Assembly: GCA_016930955.1 (NCBI GenBank)
Contig: JAFGFR010000213.1
Span: 1 to 12,197, forward strand
Reading direction: 5' to 3'
Length of the DNA stretch: 12,197 bases
Source: Victivallales bacterium
Lineage (GTDB): Bacteria; Verrucomicrobiota; Lentisphaeria; Victivallales; JAADHT01
Below, piece after piece: positions 5,714 through 12,197 of the stretch. The first letter of the stretch is position 1. The number at the start of each line of letters is the position of its first letter. The position numbers and the translations under genes were made by a program. The notes beneath the pieces were generated by a model. That model did not search any database, was not told the origin of the DNA, and was given only the letters and a program-made list of their open reading frames with translations.

Positions 5714-6997
5714 ATGTTGGTACAGCTTGCAAGATATATTCGGCGGTTGATGGCGGACAGGTCGGACACTCTGACCTTTACGCGCCATAACGAGCCGCCC
5801 ACGGCATTCTCCGGCAATTTGGCCGAGTTTTATGTCCACATTCCATTCTGTCGCAATCTGTGCCCTTACTGCCCATACAACAAAATCCCTTATGATGCTG
5901 CCCTGTCTTTGGAGTACTACCGGGCACTCTGCATCGAGATTCGCCGCGCCAGTGAACGCTATGGCCGTCTTGAAGTAGGGTCTCTTTATTTTGGCGGCGG
6001 GACACCCACCCTCATGTTGGAAGAACTGGGCGACTTGATAGACAGCATGCAGAAGCTCTTTACTATGCCAGGCCACGTCGCAATTGAAACAACGCCAGCC
6101 GAGATCACACCGGCAAAGGCAAAGCTGATGCGCAGCCTAGGCTTTGGCCTGATCAGCATTGGCGTACAAAGCTTTCAAGATCATTTTCTACGGCAAATCG
6201 GGCGAACCTATGACAGCGCCGCCGCAAAACGTGCTTGCCGCATACTCAAGGACACCGGATTCCCGACACTGAATCTGGATTTGATGTTCGCGTTGCCCGG
6301 GCAATCAGTTGAAGAACTACAGCATGACTTGCAAGAAGCGCTCAGACATGAGCCGGAGCAGATCACCTGCTATCCGCTTTTCACATTCCCATATTCGACG
6401 GTGAGTCGCTGGATCGCCCGAAACCGCGTTGGTGTCCCGAAGCAAAGGCTGCGCTGGCGCATGTACAGCATGATCAGTGAAACTCTGGCATCACACGGCT
6501 ACGAACGTTCTTCAGTCTGGAGTTTCATACGTAAAGGTGCCTCGGCATTTTCCTCCGTGACACGTGACCGTTATCTTGGATTCGGCGCGGGGTCTGCCTC
6601 CTACAACGGGCGTCAGTTCACTTTCAACACCTTCGATGTGCCGGAATATATTTCGGCCATTGTGAATGAAGGCGATTTCCCTACAGCAATCTGTATGCCT
6701 GTGAGCGCCAGGCTGGAACGTATGTTCTGGCTGTATTGGCGGCTATATGAAACACGATTGCCCAAGACAGGATACAAAGACTTCTTCGGAAGTGACCCGG
6801 AATGTGATTTTTCCGGAATCTTCCGGATACTGCGCGGACTTGGGTTTGTCGCAGAAGAGACAAAAGATCGGCTGACGCTGAACACCCGCGGCTGCCACTG
6901 GGTACATCTCGCACAAAACCTACTGGCTCTTAACGACATCAACACTGTCTGGAGCGCCGCCAAAGCCACACCGTATCCTGACAGGATACGCTTATGA
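5714..6997 (+). CDS. HemN/HemW-like radical SAM protein (coproporphyrinogen III oxidase-like family)
   Basis: This 427-residue protein has YVHIPFCRNLCPYCPYNK with C46, C50 and C53, and GGGTPT (94-99). Both belong to the HemN/HemW radical SAM family, which includes oxygen-independent coproporphyrinogen oxidases, haem chaperones and class C methyltransferases. Later family blocks are visible: SLGFGLISIGVQSFQ, LNLDLMFALPGQ, RYLGFGAGSASY, and a C-terminal HemN-type domain (KTGYKDFFGSDPEC). HemN proper has a fourth cysteine (CxxxCxxCxC), but here Y55-N56 follow C53, so true coproporphyrinogen oxidase activity is unlikely; the HemW or methyltransferase branch is more plausible. The ATG at 5714 follows the purine-rich AAGGGGGGGG at 5701-5710. 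An upstream in-frame start inside the preceding gene is rejected because the family begins here. GC content is higher than in the preceding gene, so the two may have different origins. Confidence 0.85.
   Translation: MLVQLARYIRRLMADRSDTLTFTRHNEPPTAFSGNLAEFYVHIPFCRNLCPYCPYNKIPYDAALSLEYYRALCIEIRRASERYGRLEVGSLYFGGGTPTLMLEELGDLIDSMQKLFTMPGHVAIETTPAEITPAKAKLMRSLGFGLISIGVQSFQDHFLRQIGRTYDSAAAKRACRILKDTGFPTLNLDLMFALPGQSVEELQHDLQEALRHEPEQITCYPLFTFPYSTVSRWIARNRVGVPKQRLRWRMYSMISETLASHGYERSSVWSFIRKGASAFSSVTRDRYLGFGAGSASYNGRQFTFNTFDVPEYISAIVNEGDFPTAICMPVSARLERMFWLYWRLYETRLPKTGYKDFFGSDPECDFSGIFRILRGLGFVAEETKDRLTLNTRGCHWVHLAQNLLALNDINTVWSAAKATPYPDRIRL
6972..6990. repeat. Perfect 8-bp inverted repeat at the 3' end of the HemW-like gene
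   Basis: CGTATCCT-GAC-AGGATACG is a perfect stem of eight base pairs with a three-base loop, seven bases before the start of the ribosome-binding site of the next gene. It encodes PDRIR near the C-terminus. There is no U-tract, so it is unlikely to be a classical terminator. It could stabilise or separate the mRNA, or be a protein-binding operator. Confidence 0.5.
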
Positions 6998-7009
6998 GGT
7001 GAGTTCAAC

Positions 7010-7258
7010 ATGAAACGACTTGCACTATGCACTCTTGCCTTCATAGCCGCCATTGGACTGAATGGAGGCGAAACGTCAACAGCAGAGATGGAGACTGATG
7101 GTGGGACAACATACATGAGAACTGGGAATACCTACACCGTCAAGCATGTTTTTCAGAGCTCCTCAGAGATGGCGGACTTGCTTTCGATCTGCTTTGATTT
7201 CAAGCATCTCGAGGGATATGTCCGCCATCAAGAGAACCCCACGGGGAATGGCGACTGA
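7010..7258 (+). CDS. Small predicted secreted protein, unknown function
   Basis: This 82-residue protein starts at an ATG with AGGTGAG (6997-7003) six bases upstream, 12 bases after the HemW-like stop, so it is likely in the same operon. MKRLALCTLAFIAAIGLNGG looks like a signal peptide: two basic residues, then a hydrophobic core, with cleavage plausible around residues 18-26. There is no lipobox cysteine in the usual place. The mature part is short and polar (METDGGTTYMRTGNTYTVKH), with one cysteine in LLSICFDFKHLEGYVRH. I recognise no family. It may be a substrate or accessory of the radical SAM pair, a membrane- or envelope-associated small protein, or the remnant of a longer gene. Confidence 0.55.
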   Translation: MKRLALCTLAFIAAIGLNGGETSTAEMETDGGTTYMRTGNTYTVKHVFQSSSEMADLLSICFDFKHLEGYVRHQENPTGNGD

Positions 7259-7330
7259 GAATCTGTATGGCCGGAACGGCAACTTATGGAAAAAGATTTA
7301 TTGAGCCGACTATTGAAATGCGCGCCGGGA

Positions 7331-7353
7331 CTCCTATATTCATAGCATAGGAG
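7331..7353. repeat. Hairpin CTCCTAT / ATAGGAG overlapping a repeat end
   Basis: CTCCTAT (7331-7337) pairs perfectly with ATAGGAG (7347-7353) across a nine-base loop. The right arm overlaps the GGAGCC end of the repeat beginning at 7350. It lies in the intergenic stretch 7259-7468. It may be a factor-independent structural element or part of the repeat. Confidence 0.4.
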
Positions 7354-7403
7354 CCAGTTCCAAAACTCCGCGCGAACCGCGTCGGGAGCACATGCGCGAC
7401 AGA
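7350..7403. repeat. Partial copy (one arm) of the inverted-repeat element found in the NuoF gene
   Basis: GGAGCCAGTTCCAAAACTC at 7350-7368 matches the element terminus. Aligned without gaps to the right arm of the 633-917 element (read on the minus strand from 915 down), 43 of 54 bases agree, including GAACCGCGT and GGGAGC blocks. No matching inverted arm follows before the next gene at 7469, so this is a solo or decayed copy. It occupies most of the 210-base gap between the two small genes. Confidence 0.65.
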
Positions 7404-7468
7404 ACCAACTCGCTGGGCGGCAGTCTTTTTGGATCGTCTTAAACATAATTATTGAAAGGCGGGTCTGT

Positions 7469-8044
7469 ATGGACTTCAATGATTTTGATCCTCCGTCGGG
7501 AGTCAGCATAAGTTGGACGGAAAGGAGTCTGCGCATAACTCTGCGTTTCAATGCGCTGATAAATCTAGGGCTCGTGCTGTCATGGATACTTGTGTCTGTC
7601 TTTGCGGCGATACTGATTTTCAGCCCCGAGACCCTCCGTTTCCGGCCGCACGACATCAGTCTGCCGCTGGTCGCCGGGATATGGGCGGGGCTGTCCTTGA
7701 TCTTTTACATTTGCCTCTCCCTGAGGACAGTCATCGAAGCCGGGGAGAAGAATATCAAGACAAGGCATTTACCATTTCATCTCCCGCTGACATCCATAAT
7801 CCCGGTCAGTGACATCAGCCTGATTGATATAGAGTCCATAATCCGCGACAGGAACGAAAACCGCCCGGTATGCTTTTTCAATGTCGTGGCAAGCATGAAA
7901 AGCACACACCGGCGTCCATTGATATTCTCTACCCAGGACGAAGGCCAGGCGGTTTTCATCACCGAGATACTCAGCGAATATCTTGCCCAGTCGGAGAACT
8001 TCTTCGGGATTGCCGTCGACCTGTCCCCTTCTGACGACCGGTAA
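7469..8044 (+). CDS. Membrane protein with two predicted transmembrane helices, unknown function
   Basis: This is a 191-residue protein. AAAGGCGGG just upstream of the ATG acts as ribosome-binding site. Two strongly hydrophobic segments, around residues 28-51 (LINLGLVLSWILVSVFAAIL) and 66-88 (PLVAGIWAGLSLIFYICLSL), form a helical hairpin. A soluble C-terminal domain of about 100 residues follows and seems well folded from its strand-like pattern (ISLIDIESIIRDR, RPVCFFNVVASMKS, QAVFITEILSEYLAQ). This resembles bacterial membrane proteins with a PH-like cytoplasmic domain in general shape only; I assign no family. It is 210 bases downstream of the small secreted gene, so it may have its own promoter. 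It converges on the Gfo/Idh gene. Confidence 0.7.
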   Translation: MDFNDFDPPSGVSISWTERSLRITLRFNALINLGLVLSWILVSVFAAILIFSPETLRFRPHDISLPLVAGIWAGLSLIFYICLSLRTVIEAGEKNIKTRHLPFHLPLTSIIPVSDISLIDIESIIRDRNENRPVCFFNVVASMKSTHRRPLIFSTQDEGQAVFITEILSEYLAQSENFFGIAVDLSPSDDR

Positions 8045-8122
8045 CCCGAAGGGTTGACATTGCTCCGGGGGCACACCTAAGATTATCGTGTTGCATGTAA
8101 AGCCAGCTTCAAAACTACCCGG

Positions 8123-8188
8123 GCGCAGCTTAAGGTGGGGGGAGCTTCCAGCTCGCCTGCTTTACGGGAGCAGGATGCTCTTGCCACT
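8123..8188. repeat. REP-like twin-hairpin repeat, second copy
   Basis: This copy matches 4567-4632 at 59 of 66 bases. It keeps both hairpins, GAGCT-TCC-AGCTC (8142-8154) and GAGCA-GGA-TGCTC (8168-8180), with identical spacing. Differences avoid the stems, as expected for a structure under selection or spread by a structure-recognising transposase. Confidence 0.75.
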
Positions 8189-8227
8189 ATAAATGCTCCC
8201 GCCACTTTCCCCACCCACAGACTGGTC

Positions 8228-8268
8228 GGGCATACTTGCTTGATCTGTCCCGACCGCGGTGGCCTGGG
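8228..8268. repeat. Shared repeat core also present inside the NuoF-gene element
   Basis: Aligned without gaps to 706-746, starting GGGCATAC and containing the exact 16-mer TCTGTCCCGACCGCGG. The upstream GGTCGGG allows a seven-pair stem here that is not kept in the NuoF copy. This suggests that the repeat families in this genome are mosaics sharing modules. Confidence 0.5.
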
Positions 8269-8393
8269 AAGCCCAGAGGCGCGGATCGTGCGCCATCCCG
8301 TACTGGTACAATCATAAGACAGGTCTGCGCTGCCCCACCATACTCAACGGCACCAGTCTGTGTGCGGAAGAACGTTCGTGCAACATTTCCAAC

Positions 8394-9455
8394 TTAACCG
8401 GGGTATTCAGCCTTGTTGAATGAATTGACAATTGCCTTTGCTTGAGGCATCTTCGCCTTGAGTTCCTCAATTTCGTCCGGACCGTCTGCGAGCGGAAGGC
8501 TAATCTGCCCCCCCCAGAGAGCGGAACGGACAATTCCCATGACGATTTCACAGCCTTTGAAAGCCTCATCAAAACAACACTGATGCACCTTGCCCGAGTC
8601 GAGCCAGTCGCCAATCTCCTGTATATAGGGAGGCATATCCAGATCGTAATTCATGGCTCCTTCACCCTTCAAGGAGCCTTTGGCTGTCACAGCTCTCCAT
8701 CCGCCGTTCGTGAGCACCTCGGCGAATCCCTCGGTGCCCTGGACGCAAATGCGGTTCTTGCCCCACCATTTTGCGACTTCCGGCTGGTCCGGAGCACCTG
8801 CGCCGCATTCAACGACACCGCGGACACCATCGGCAAAGTGAATTATACCGGCGATATAGTCAGGGGAAGGATGGTTGTCAGCAAGCTTTGACTTCCCTGA
8901 AACCTGTCCCATTACCCATTCCGCATCGGGATTTCCAATGAACCAGCGCATATAGTCAACCATGTGGCTCATCATATGCGTCATCCATCCGGTCGCACTT
9001 GCGTAGACCATCTGGATCCTTCCCAGATCACCGCTCCGGGCTATCTCATTTACTTTCCGGTAGTGCGCTCCATATCTGTGCTGATGACTTACAACCGTCT
9101 TGATCCCGCTCGAATCAATGAGTTTCTTCAGCCTGAATGCCTCCATCATGCTCAATGCGACAGGCTTCTCAAACGCGATAAGCTTCACCCCGGTCTCGAC
9201 GGCGGCTTTGACCATCTCGTATCTGATGTGCGGCATCGTGCAGAAACAGAAGACATCCGGTTTCATTTCCCTGAGCATTGCCGCAGCATCATTGCCCGTC
9301 CTGGGATTTCCCAGTGCGGGCGCCGACGCATTCAGCTTCTCCTGATCAATATCACAGATTCCCACAACTTCGAAACGAGGATTTGCATTGAATGCCGCCG
9401 CATGATGCTTTCCACGCTTACCCATTCCGACGACAAGGACTTTATGTTTATCCAT
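8394..9455 (-). CDS. Gfo/Idh/MocA-family NAD(P)-dependent oxidoreductase
   Basis: This 353-residue protein has an N-terminal Rossmann fold (VLVVGMGKRGKHH, residues 6-18, then VVGICDID) and the family catalytic EKP (96-98, in AFEKPVALS). A histidine-containing helix SHMVDYMRW (163-171) sits where the family places its catalytic His. Members oxidise or reduce hydroxyl groups of sugars, nucleotide sugars or inositols. The start follows GGGGAG and lies 15 bases after the stop of the aminotransferase gene, so they form one operon. A Gfo/Idh enzyme next to a DegT-type aminotransferase is the usual arrangement for making 3-amino sugars (WbpB/WbpE or NtdC/NtdA type), where the oxidoreductase creates the keto group. 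That role is inferred from context; substrate unknown. Confidence 0.9.
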   Translation of the reverse strand: MDKHKVLVVGMGKRGKHHAAAFNANPRFEVVGICDIDQEKLNASAPALGNPRTGNDAAAMLREMKPDVFCFCTMPHIRYEMVKAAVETGVKLIAFEKPVALSMMEAFRLKKLIDSSGIKTVVSHQHRYGAHYRKVNEIARSGDLGRIQMVYASATGWMTHMMSHMVDYMRWFIGNPDAEWVMGQVSGKSKLADNHPSPDYIAGIIHFADGVRGVVECGAGAPDQPEVAKWWGKNRICVQGTEGFAEVLTNGGWRAVTAKGSLKGEGAMNYDLDMPPYIQEIGDWLDSGKVHQCCFDEAFKGCEIVMGIVRSALWGGQISLPLADGPDEIEELKAKMPQAKAIVNSFNKAEYPG

Positions 9456-9470
9456 GATTAAGGCTCCCCG

Positions 9471-10595
9471 TCAGGAATTGGCCTTGTCCCATTCGAGCAC
9501 CTTGGAAATGGAATAGTCCACTTCCTCGGCAGTCAATTCCGGGAACATCGGCAGCGATACGCATGCTTTCGCATTGTATTCGGCGTTTTCAACAGATCCG
9601 TTGATCGCGTATTCCTTGCCCCACGGGAAACCCGCCTGCTTGTGGATAGCGATGGAATAATGCGTCTTGGCATCAATTCCGTTGTCGACAAGGAACTTAT
9701 GGAGGCTCTCACGCTTCTCTGCATCTTTGGTTTCAACAACATAGAGATGAAAGACATGCCTGTATCCGGTCTTGACAAAAGGAAGCGTAATTGCCTTTAC
9801 TCCCTTGAGACCCTCGAAATATCTATTCGCCCAAGCGATCCTCCGGTCGGACCATTCGCTTATGTGCTTAAGCTTGGCACTTAGGACACCAGCCTGAAGA
9901 TCATCAAGACGGCTGTTAAATCCGAATGAATGGTGGTCGCGCTTGGGAGAACCATGATTGCGGAGCTTGCGTACAGTTTCATTTATTTCAGGATTGTCTG
10001 TGAACACGGCACCCCCGTCCCCGAAGCATCCAAGATTCTTCTGGATAATGAAACTTGTAGCCACGGCATCGGAGAATTCACCCTGCCGGAATGTATCGCC
10101 GCGGGCATCTATCGCCTGAGCATTGTCCTCGACAACTCTCAGATTATGCTTCTTCGCAATTTCCGCAATTGCAGGCATATCGGCGCACTGCCCATAGAGA
10201 TGAACCGGTATTATCGCCTTGGTCTTCGGGGTTATAGCAGCTTCGATCCTGGCAGGGTCTATACATTTCGTCTTGGGATCACAGTCAACAAATACCACTT
10301 TAGCTCCGGTTATCCAGACGGCTTCAGCCGTTGCAAAGAATGTATTCGGATGGGTGATCACTTCATCTCCCGGCCCGATGCCGAGAGCCATGAGCACAAG
10401 CCATATCGCATCGGTTCCGTTTCCGACACCTATCGCATATTTACATCCGAAATACTCAGATAGCTCCCCTTCAAATTTCTTGAGCATTGGACCGAGGACG
10501 TATTGTCCGCTTTCAAGGACTTCCTGAATTTTAGCATCAATTTCATTTTTGATGTTGTGATACTGCCGGACATGACCGTAAAATGGTGTCTGCAT
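9471..10595 (-). CDS. DegT/DnrJ/EryC1/StrS-family PLP-dependent sugar aminotransferase
   Basis: This 374-residue protein has the typical family length and motifs: GQYVLGP, GNGTDA (59-63 region), GPGDEVITHPNTFFATAEA, VHLYGQCADM, VVEDNAQAI with the pyridine-binding Asp157, and SFIIQKNLGCFGDGGA with the PLP lysine K186. FNSRLDDLQAGVL and a C-terminal LPMFPEL complete the pattern. It transfers an amino group, usually from glutamate, to a keto sugar or nucleotide-linked keto sugar in surface polysaccharide or secondary-metabolite pathways. AAGGA at 10603-10607 is the ribosome-binding site, seven bases before ATG. The next gene in the operon is the Gfo/Idh oxidoreductase. The region upstream (10596-10729) is AT-rich and holds TTGAAC-17-TAATCT, a weak promoter candidate. 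Confidence 0.93.
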   Translation of the reverse strand: MQTPFYGHVRQYHNIKNEIDAKIQEVLESGQYVLGPMLKKFEGELSEYFGCKYAIGVGNGTDAIWLVLMALGIGPGDEVITHPNTFFATAEAVWITGAKVVFVDCDPKTKCIDPARIEAAITPKTKAIIPVHLYGQCADMPAIAEIAKKHNLRVVEDNAQAIDARGDTFRQGEFSDAVATSFIIQKNLGCFGDGGAVFTDNPEINETVRKLRNHGSPKRDHHSFGFNSRLDDLQAGVLSAKLKHISEWSDRRIAWANRYFEGLKGVKAITLPFVKTGYRHVFHLYVVETKDAEKRESLHKFLVDNGIDAKTHYSIAIHKQAGFPWGKEYAINGSVENAEYNAKACVSLPMFPELTAEEVDYSISKVLEWDKANS

Positions 10596-10729
10596 TGCAC
10601 GTTCCTTATTTTAGGAGTTAAAAATTTCGAGCGGCAGATTACATGCATTGAGAGCAAAGTTCAAGTATGTAACGCAAAAAACATGAGATTTTTTGTCAAA
10701 CGCCCCCGTCCTCCGGGCAGGGTGCCACT

Positions 10730-11317
10730 TCATTTTTTTGGGGATGCCATGAGGAAAAATCTGCTGCCGAACTTCCTTACGTTGAGTTCGGAAAGAGAGG
10801 CATTTGGGGGGATGTGGAAGGATGAATTTTCAGGCAGTTCCCAGACAAGGAGTGCTGAGCCGAGCCAATTCGCAAAATCCTCATCCTTCGTCAGGGAACC
10901 GAGAAAATCGAGCGAGTGCTCGTACGGGGGGTCTGCCAGCACGAAGTCAAGCTTCCCTGCAATTCCCTGGAGAGACTTGTGAGGCTGGGAGGCATCTGCT
11001 CTATGGACGATTATGCGAAGATCAGCTTCAGCGACGGCCCTGGCGACTTTCTTTGAGTTTGCCTCGGCGATCCTGCAGCAAATTGCGGAGGAGTCGATCA
11101 GATGCACCTCTGATGCGCCACGGCTGGCAGCCTCGAGACCGAGTGTCCCGGCACCCGAGAAGAGATCCGCCACCGTGCTCCCGCCCCATGATCGAGTTGC
11201 AGAGATGCTGTCGAAAAGGGCTTTTCTCGATCGCACCGCAGTGGGTCTGACAGACAATCCGTGGGGTATATCGAGAATGATTCCCGAGGCCATCCCCCCG
11301 GAGATGGAAAGCGACAT
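10730..11317 (-). CDS. rsmD: RsmD-like 16S rRNA (guanine966-N2)-methyltransferase
   Basis: This 195-residue protein has the RsmD pattern: an N-terminal ISGGMASGIIL segment, then RPTAVRSRKALFDSI, the SAM-binding DLFSGAGTLGLEAASRGA (51-68), an acidic strand end HLIDSS, and the catalytic DPPY (129-132). RsmD methylates G966 (E. coli numbering) of 16S rRNA during 30S assembly. The start is fixed by the strong ribosome-binding site ATAGGAGG (11326-11333), eight bases upstream. It lies 40 bases downstream of nagB on the same strand and is probably cotranscribed with it. The usual partner coaD is not visible on the distal side, where the aminotransferase operon begins instead. Assignment is secure at family level. 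Confidence 0.92.
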   Translation of the reverse strand: MSLSISGGMASGIILDIPHGLSVRPTAVRSRKALFDSISATRSWGGSTVADLFSGAGTLGLEAASRGASEVHLIDSSAICCRIAEANSKKVARAVAEADLRIIVHRADASQPHKSLQGIAGKLDFVLADPPYEHSLDFLGSLTKDEDFANWLGSALLVWELPENSSFHIPPNASLSELNVRKFGSRFFLMASPKK

Positions 11318-11325
11318 GTCGAAAA

Positions 11326-11333
11326 CCTCCTAT
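11326..11333 (-). promoter_or_regulatory. Strong ribosome-binding site of rsmD
   Basis: ATAGGAGG, eight bases before the ATG at 11317, is the best Shine-Dalgarno match I see in the window. It decides the rsmD start. Confidence 0.7.
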
Positions 11334-11357
11334 AGATATGCGGAGTCTTGGGTTTGT

Positions 11358-12149
11358 TCAGCCAATCCTGAACTCCTGCCAGTCGGGCTCATTCTCGAAG
11401 ACCCATTTGTAGTAGTCCCTGCACTGGAGCTTCGATGCCGCCTCCTCATCTGCCACGATGACACAGCTCTCGTGAAGCTGCAGCGCGGTGGCGGAGATCA
11501 TCGACGTTATCGGGCCCTCTACGGCTTTGGCTAATATCTCCGCCTTGGAGTTCCCGGTGGCAAGCAGGACTACCTGCCTCGCCTCGAGAATTGTGCCCAA
11601 GCCCATTGTAACCGCCCTCCGAGGCATATCCTCGGGGCTATCGAAAAGCCCCTGGTTTTGTCGTATTGTCTCCGGGGTGAGCGCCTTGTCGCGGGTACGG
11701 GACTTGAGTGCAGACAGCGGCTCGTTGAAGCCGATATGCCCGGTCTTGCCTATGCCCAGGATCTGGAGGTCGATGCCGCCGTTGGCCTTGATGTTCCACT
11801 CGTACATTCTGCACTCATCCTTGATGTCAGGGGCGTTGCCCAGAGGCAGGTGTGTGTTGCTGATGTCAATGTTGACCTTTGAGAACAGATGGTTGTTCAT
11901 GTAGCTGCGGTAGGATCCCTGATGCTCAGGCGGGATGCCGATGTACTCGTCGAGGTTGTATGTCCTGATCTTGGAGAAGTCCAGACCCGACTCGATGTGT
12001 TTCAGCACGAGTTTGTCGTAGAGCATCTCCATAGTCCTGCCGGTGGCAAGGCCGAGGACCGAATCGGGGTGGCGGCGTATTTGCCTTTCCATTATCGTGG
12101 CGACGAGCTCGCAGGCCAAGTCGGCTGTAGGCAGAATAACAACTTGCAT
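11358..12149 (-). CDS. nagB: Glucosamine-6-phosphate deaminase
   Basis: This 263-residue protein has the normal family length. It shows the phosphate-loop region GLATGRTMEMLY (33-44), the catalytic YNLDEYIG (D67), the SYRSYMNNHLF block, and GIGKTGHIGFNEP with H138 and E143. It converts glucosamine-6-phosphate to fructose-6-phosphate and ammonia, feeding amino sugars into glycolysis. T136 occupies the position of E. coli Asp141. Other bacterial NagB branches also carry non-Asp residues there (GIGxNGHIGFNEP, GIGRTGHIGFNEP, from memory), so I read it as a subfamily trait rather than a lesion. GAGG five bases before the ATG is a fair ribosome-binding site. The promoter is probably beyond the right edge. 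rsmD follows 40 bases downstream. Confidence 0.95.
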   Translation of the reverse strand: MQVVILPTADLACELVATIMERQIRRHPDSVLGLATGRTMEMLYDKLVLKHIESGLDFSKIRTYNLDEYIGIPPEHQGSYRSYMNNHLFSKVNIDISNTHLPLGNAPDIKDECRMYEWNIKANGGIDLQILGIGKTGHIGFNEPLSALKSRTRDKALTPETIRQNQGLFDSPEDMPRRAVTMGLGTILEARQVVLLATGNSKAEILAKAVEGPITSMISATALQLHESCVIVADEEAASKLQCRDYYKWVFENEPDWQEFRIG

Positions 12150-12197
12150 ATATCCTCGCTTATTGAAATGCGCGCAATCTTAACGCTGATATTGTTC

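Larger units (their letters stand above)
8045..8393. other. Repeat-filled intergenic region between convergent genes
   Basis: I see no gene in these 349 bases. From left to right they hold a degraded element end (AGCCAGCTTCAAAACTAC, 8101-8118), a REP-like twin hairpin (8123-8188) and a segment with a 16-base exact match (TCTGTCCCGACCGCGG, 8244-8259) to bases 722-737 of the NuoF-gene element. GGTCGGG (8224-8230) can pair with CCCGACC (8249-8255). The remainder up to the Gfo/Idh stop shows nothing I can name. Both flanking genes end here, so the hairpins may serve as bidirectional transcript ends. Confidence 0.6.

Noticed and set aside
9930..10463. Plus-strand open frame of 177 codons opposite the aminotransferase gene
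   Set aside because: It is antisense to a complete DegT-family protein and has no recognisable domain.
10700..10729. GC-rich stretch after rsmD as an intrinsic terminator
   Set aside because: Only a four-base stem (CCCG/CGGG) forms cleanly and the T-rich tract is interrupted and too far away.
11707..11760. Thr at the Asp141-equivalent position of NagB as a catalytic loss
   Set aside because: All other key residues are present and non-Asp residues are known at this place in other NagB branches, so inactivity is not supported.
7311..12175. Identical 15-mer TATTGAAATGCGCGC at 7311-7325 and 12161-12175, the second just upstream of nagB
   Set aside because: A single 15-base match in 12 kb has a roughly one-in-ten chance of arising randomly, the similarity does not extend either side, and one copy has no gene start nearby. 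Not enough for a regulatory motif.

Overview
The window is a GC-rich bacterial chromosome segment with about nine recognisable genes, several broken or mobile-looking pieces, and short dispersed palindromic repeats. A HoxF/HydB-type NADH-binding subunit points to an anaerobic or fermentative bacterium. The repeat-rich intergenic DNA would fit a PVC-group lineage (Lentisphaerota/Kiritimatiellota-like), but that placement is a guess from style, not from a marker gene.

Layout. (1) 1-3746, minus strand: an asparagine synthetase (asnB) followed one base later by a NuoE-NuoF fusion gene that runs off the left edge. The fusion carries a -1 frameshift at a seven-G run and an in-frame insertion of a ~280 bp inverted-repeat element inside the NuoF half. 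(2) 3785-3877: back-to-back promoters for asnB (minus) and for a toxin-antitoxin operon (plus). (3) 3875-4529, plus: a DUF6364-like antitoxin and a frameshifted PIN-domain (VapC-like) toxin. (4) 4530-4751: REP-like twin hairpins, then a promoter nearly identical to the antitoxin promoter. (5) 4752-8044, plus: an AT-rich radical SAM gene, a HemN/HemW-like radical SAM gene, a small secreted protein and a two-helix membrane protein. (6) 8045-8393: repeat-filled intergenic DNA between convergent genes. (7) 8394-10595, minus: a DegT/DnrJ/EryC1/StrS aminotransferase followed by a Gfo/Idh/MocA oxidoreductase, a pair typical of amino-sugar or sugar-modification pathways. (8) 10730-12149, minus: nagB (glucosamine-6-phosphate deaminase) followed by rsmD.

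The most notable signals are as follows. An inverted-repeat element is translated in frame inside a redox subunit, as palindromic protein-inserting elements are in some bacteria; a diverged relative of it lies elsewhere in the window. A 43-bp promoter-plus-start module is duplicated upstream of two unrelated genes, in each case placing the predicted +1 on the A of ATG (leaderless). Two radical SAM enzymes are tightly linked to a small exported protein and a membrane protein. This last cassette is the best candidate for an undescribed system, but nothing in the sequence proves a joint function.
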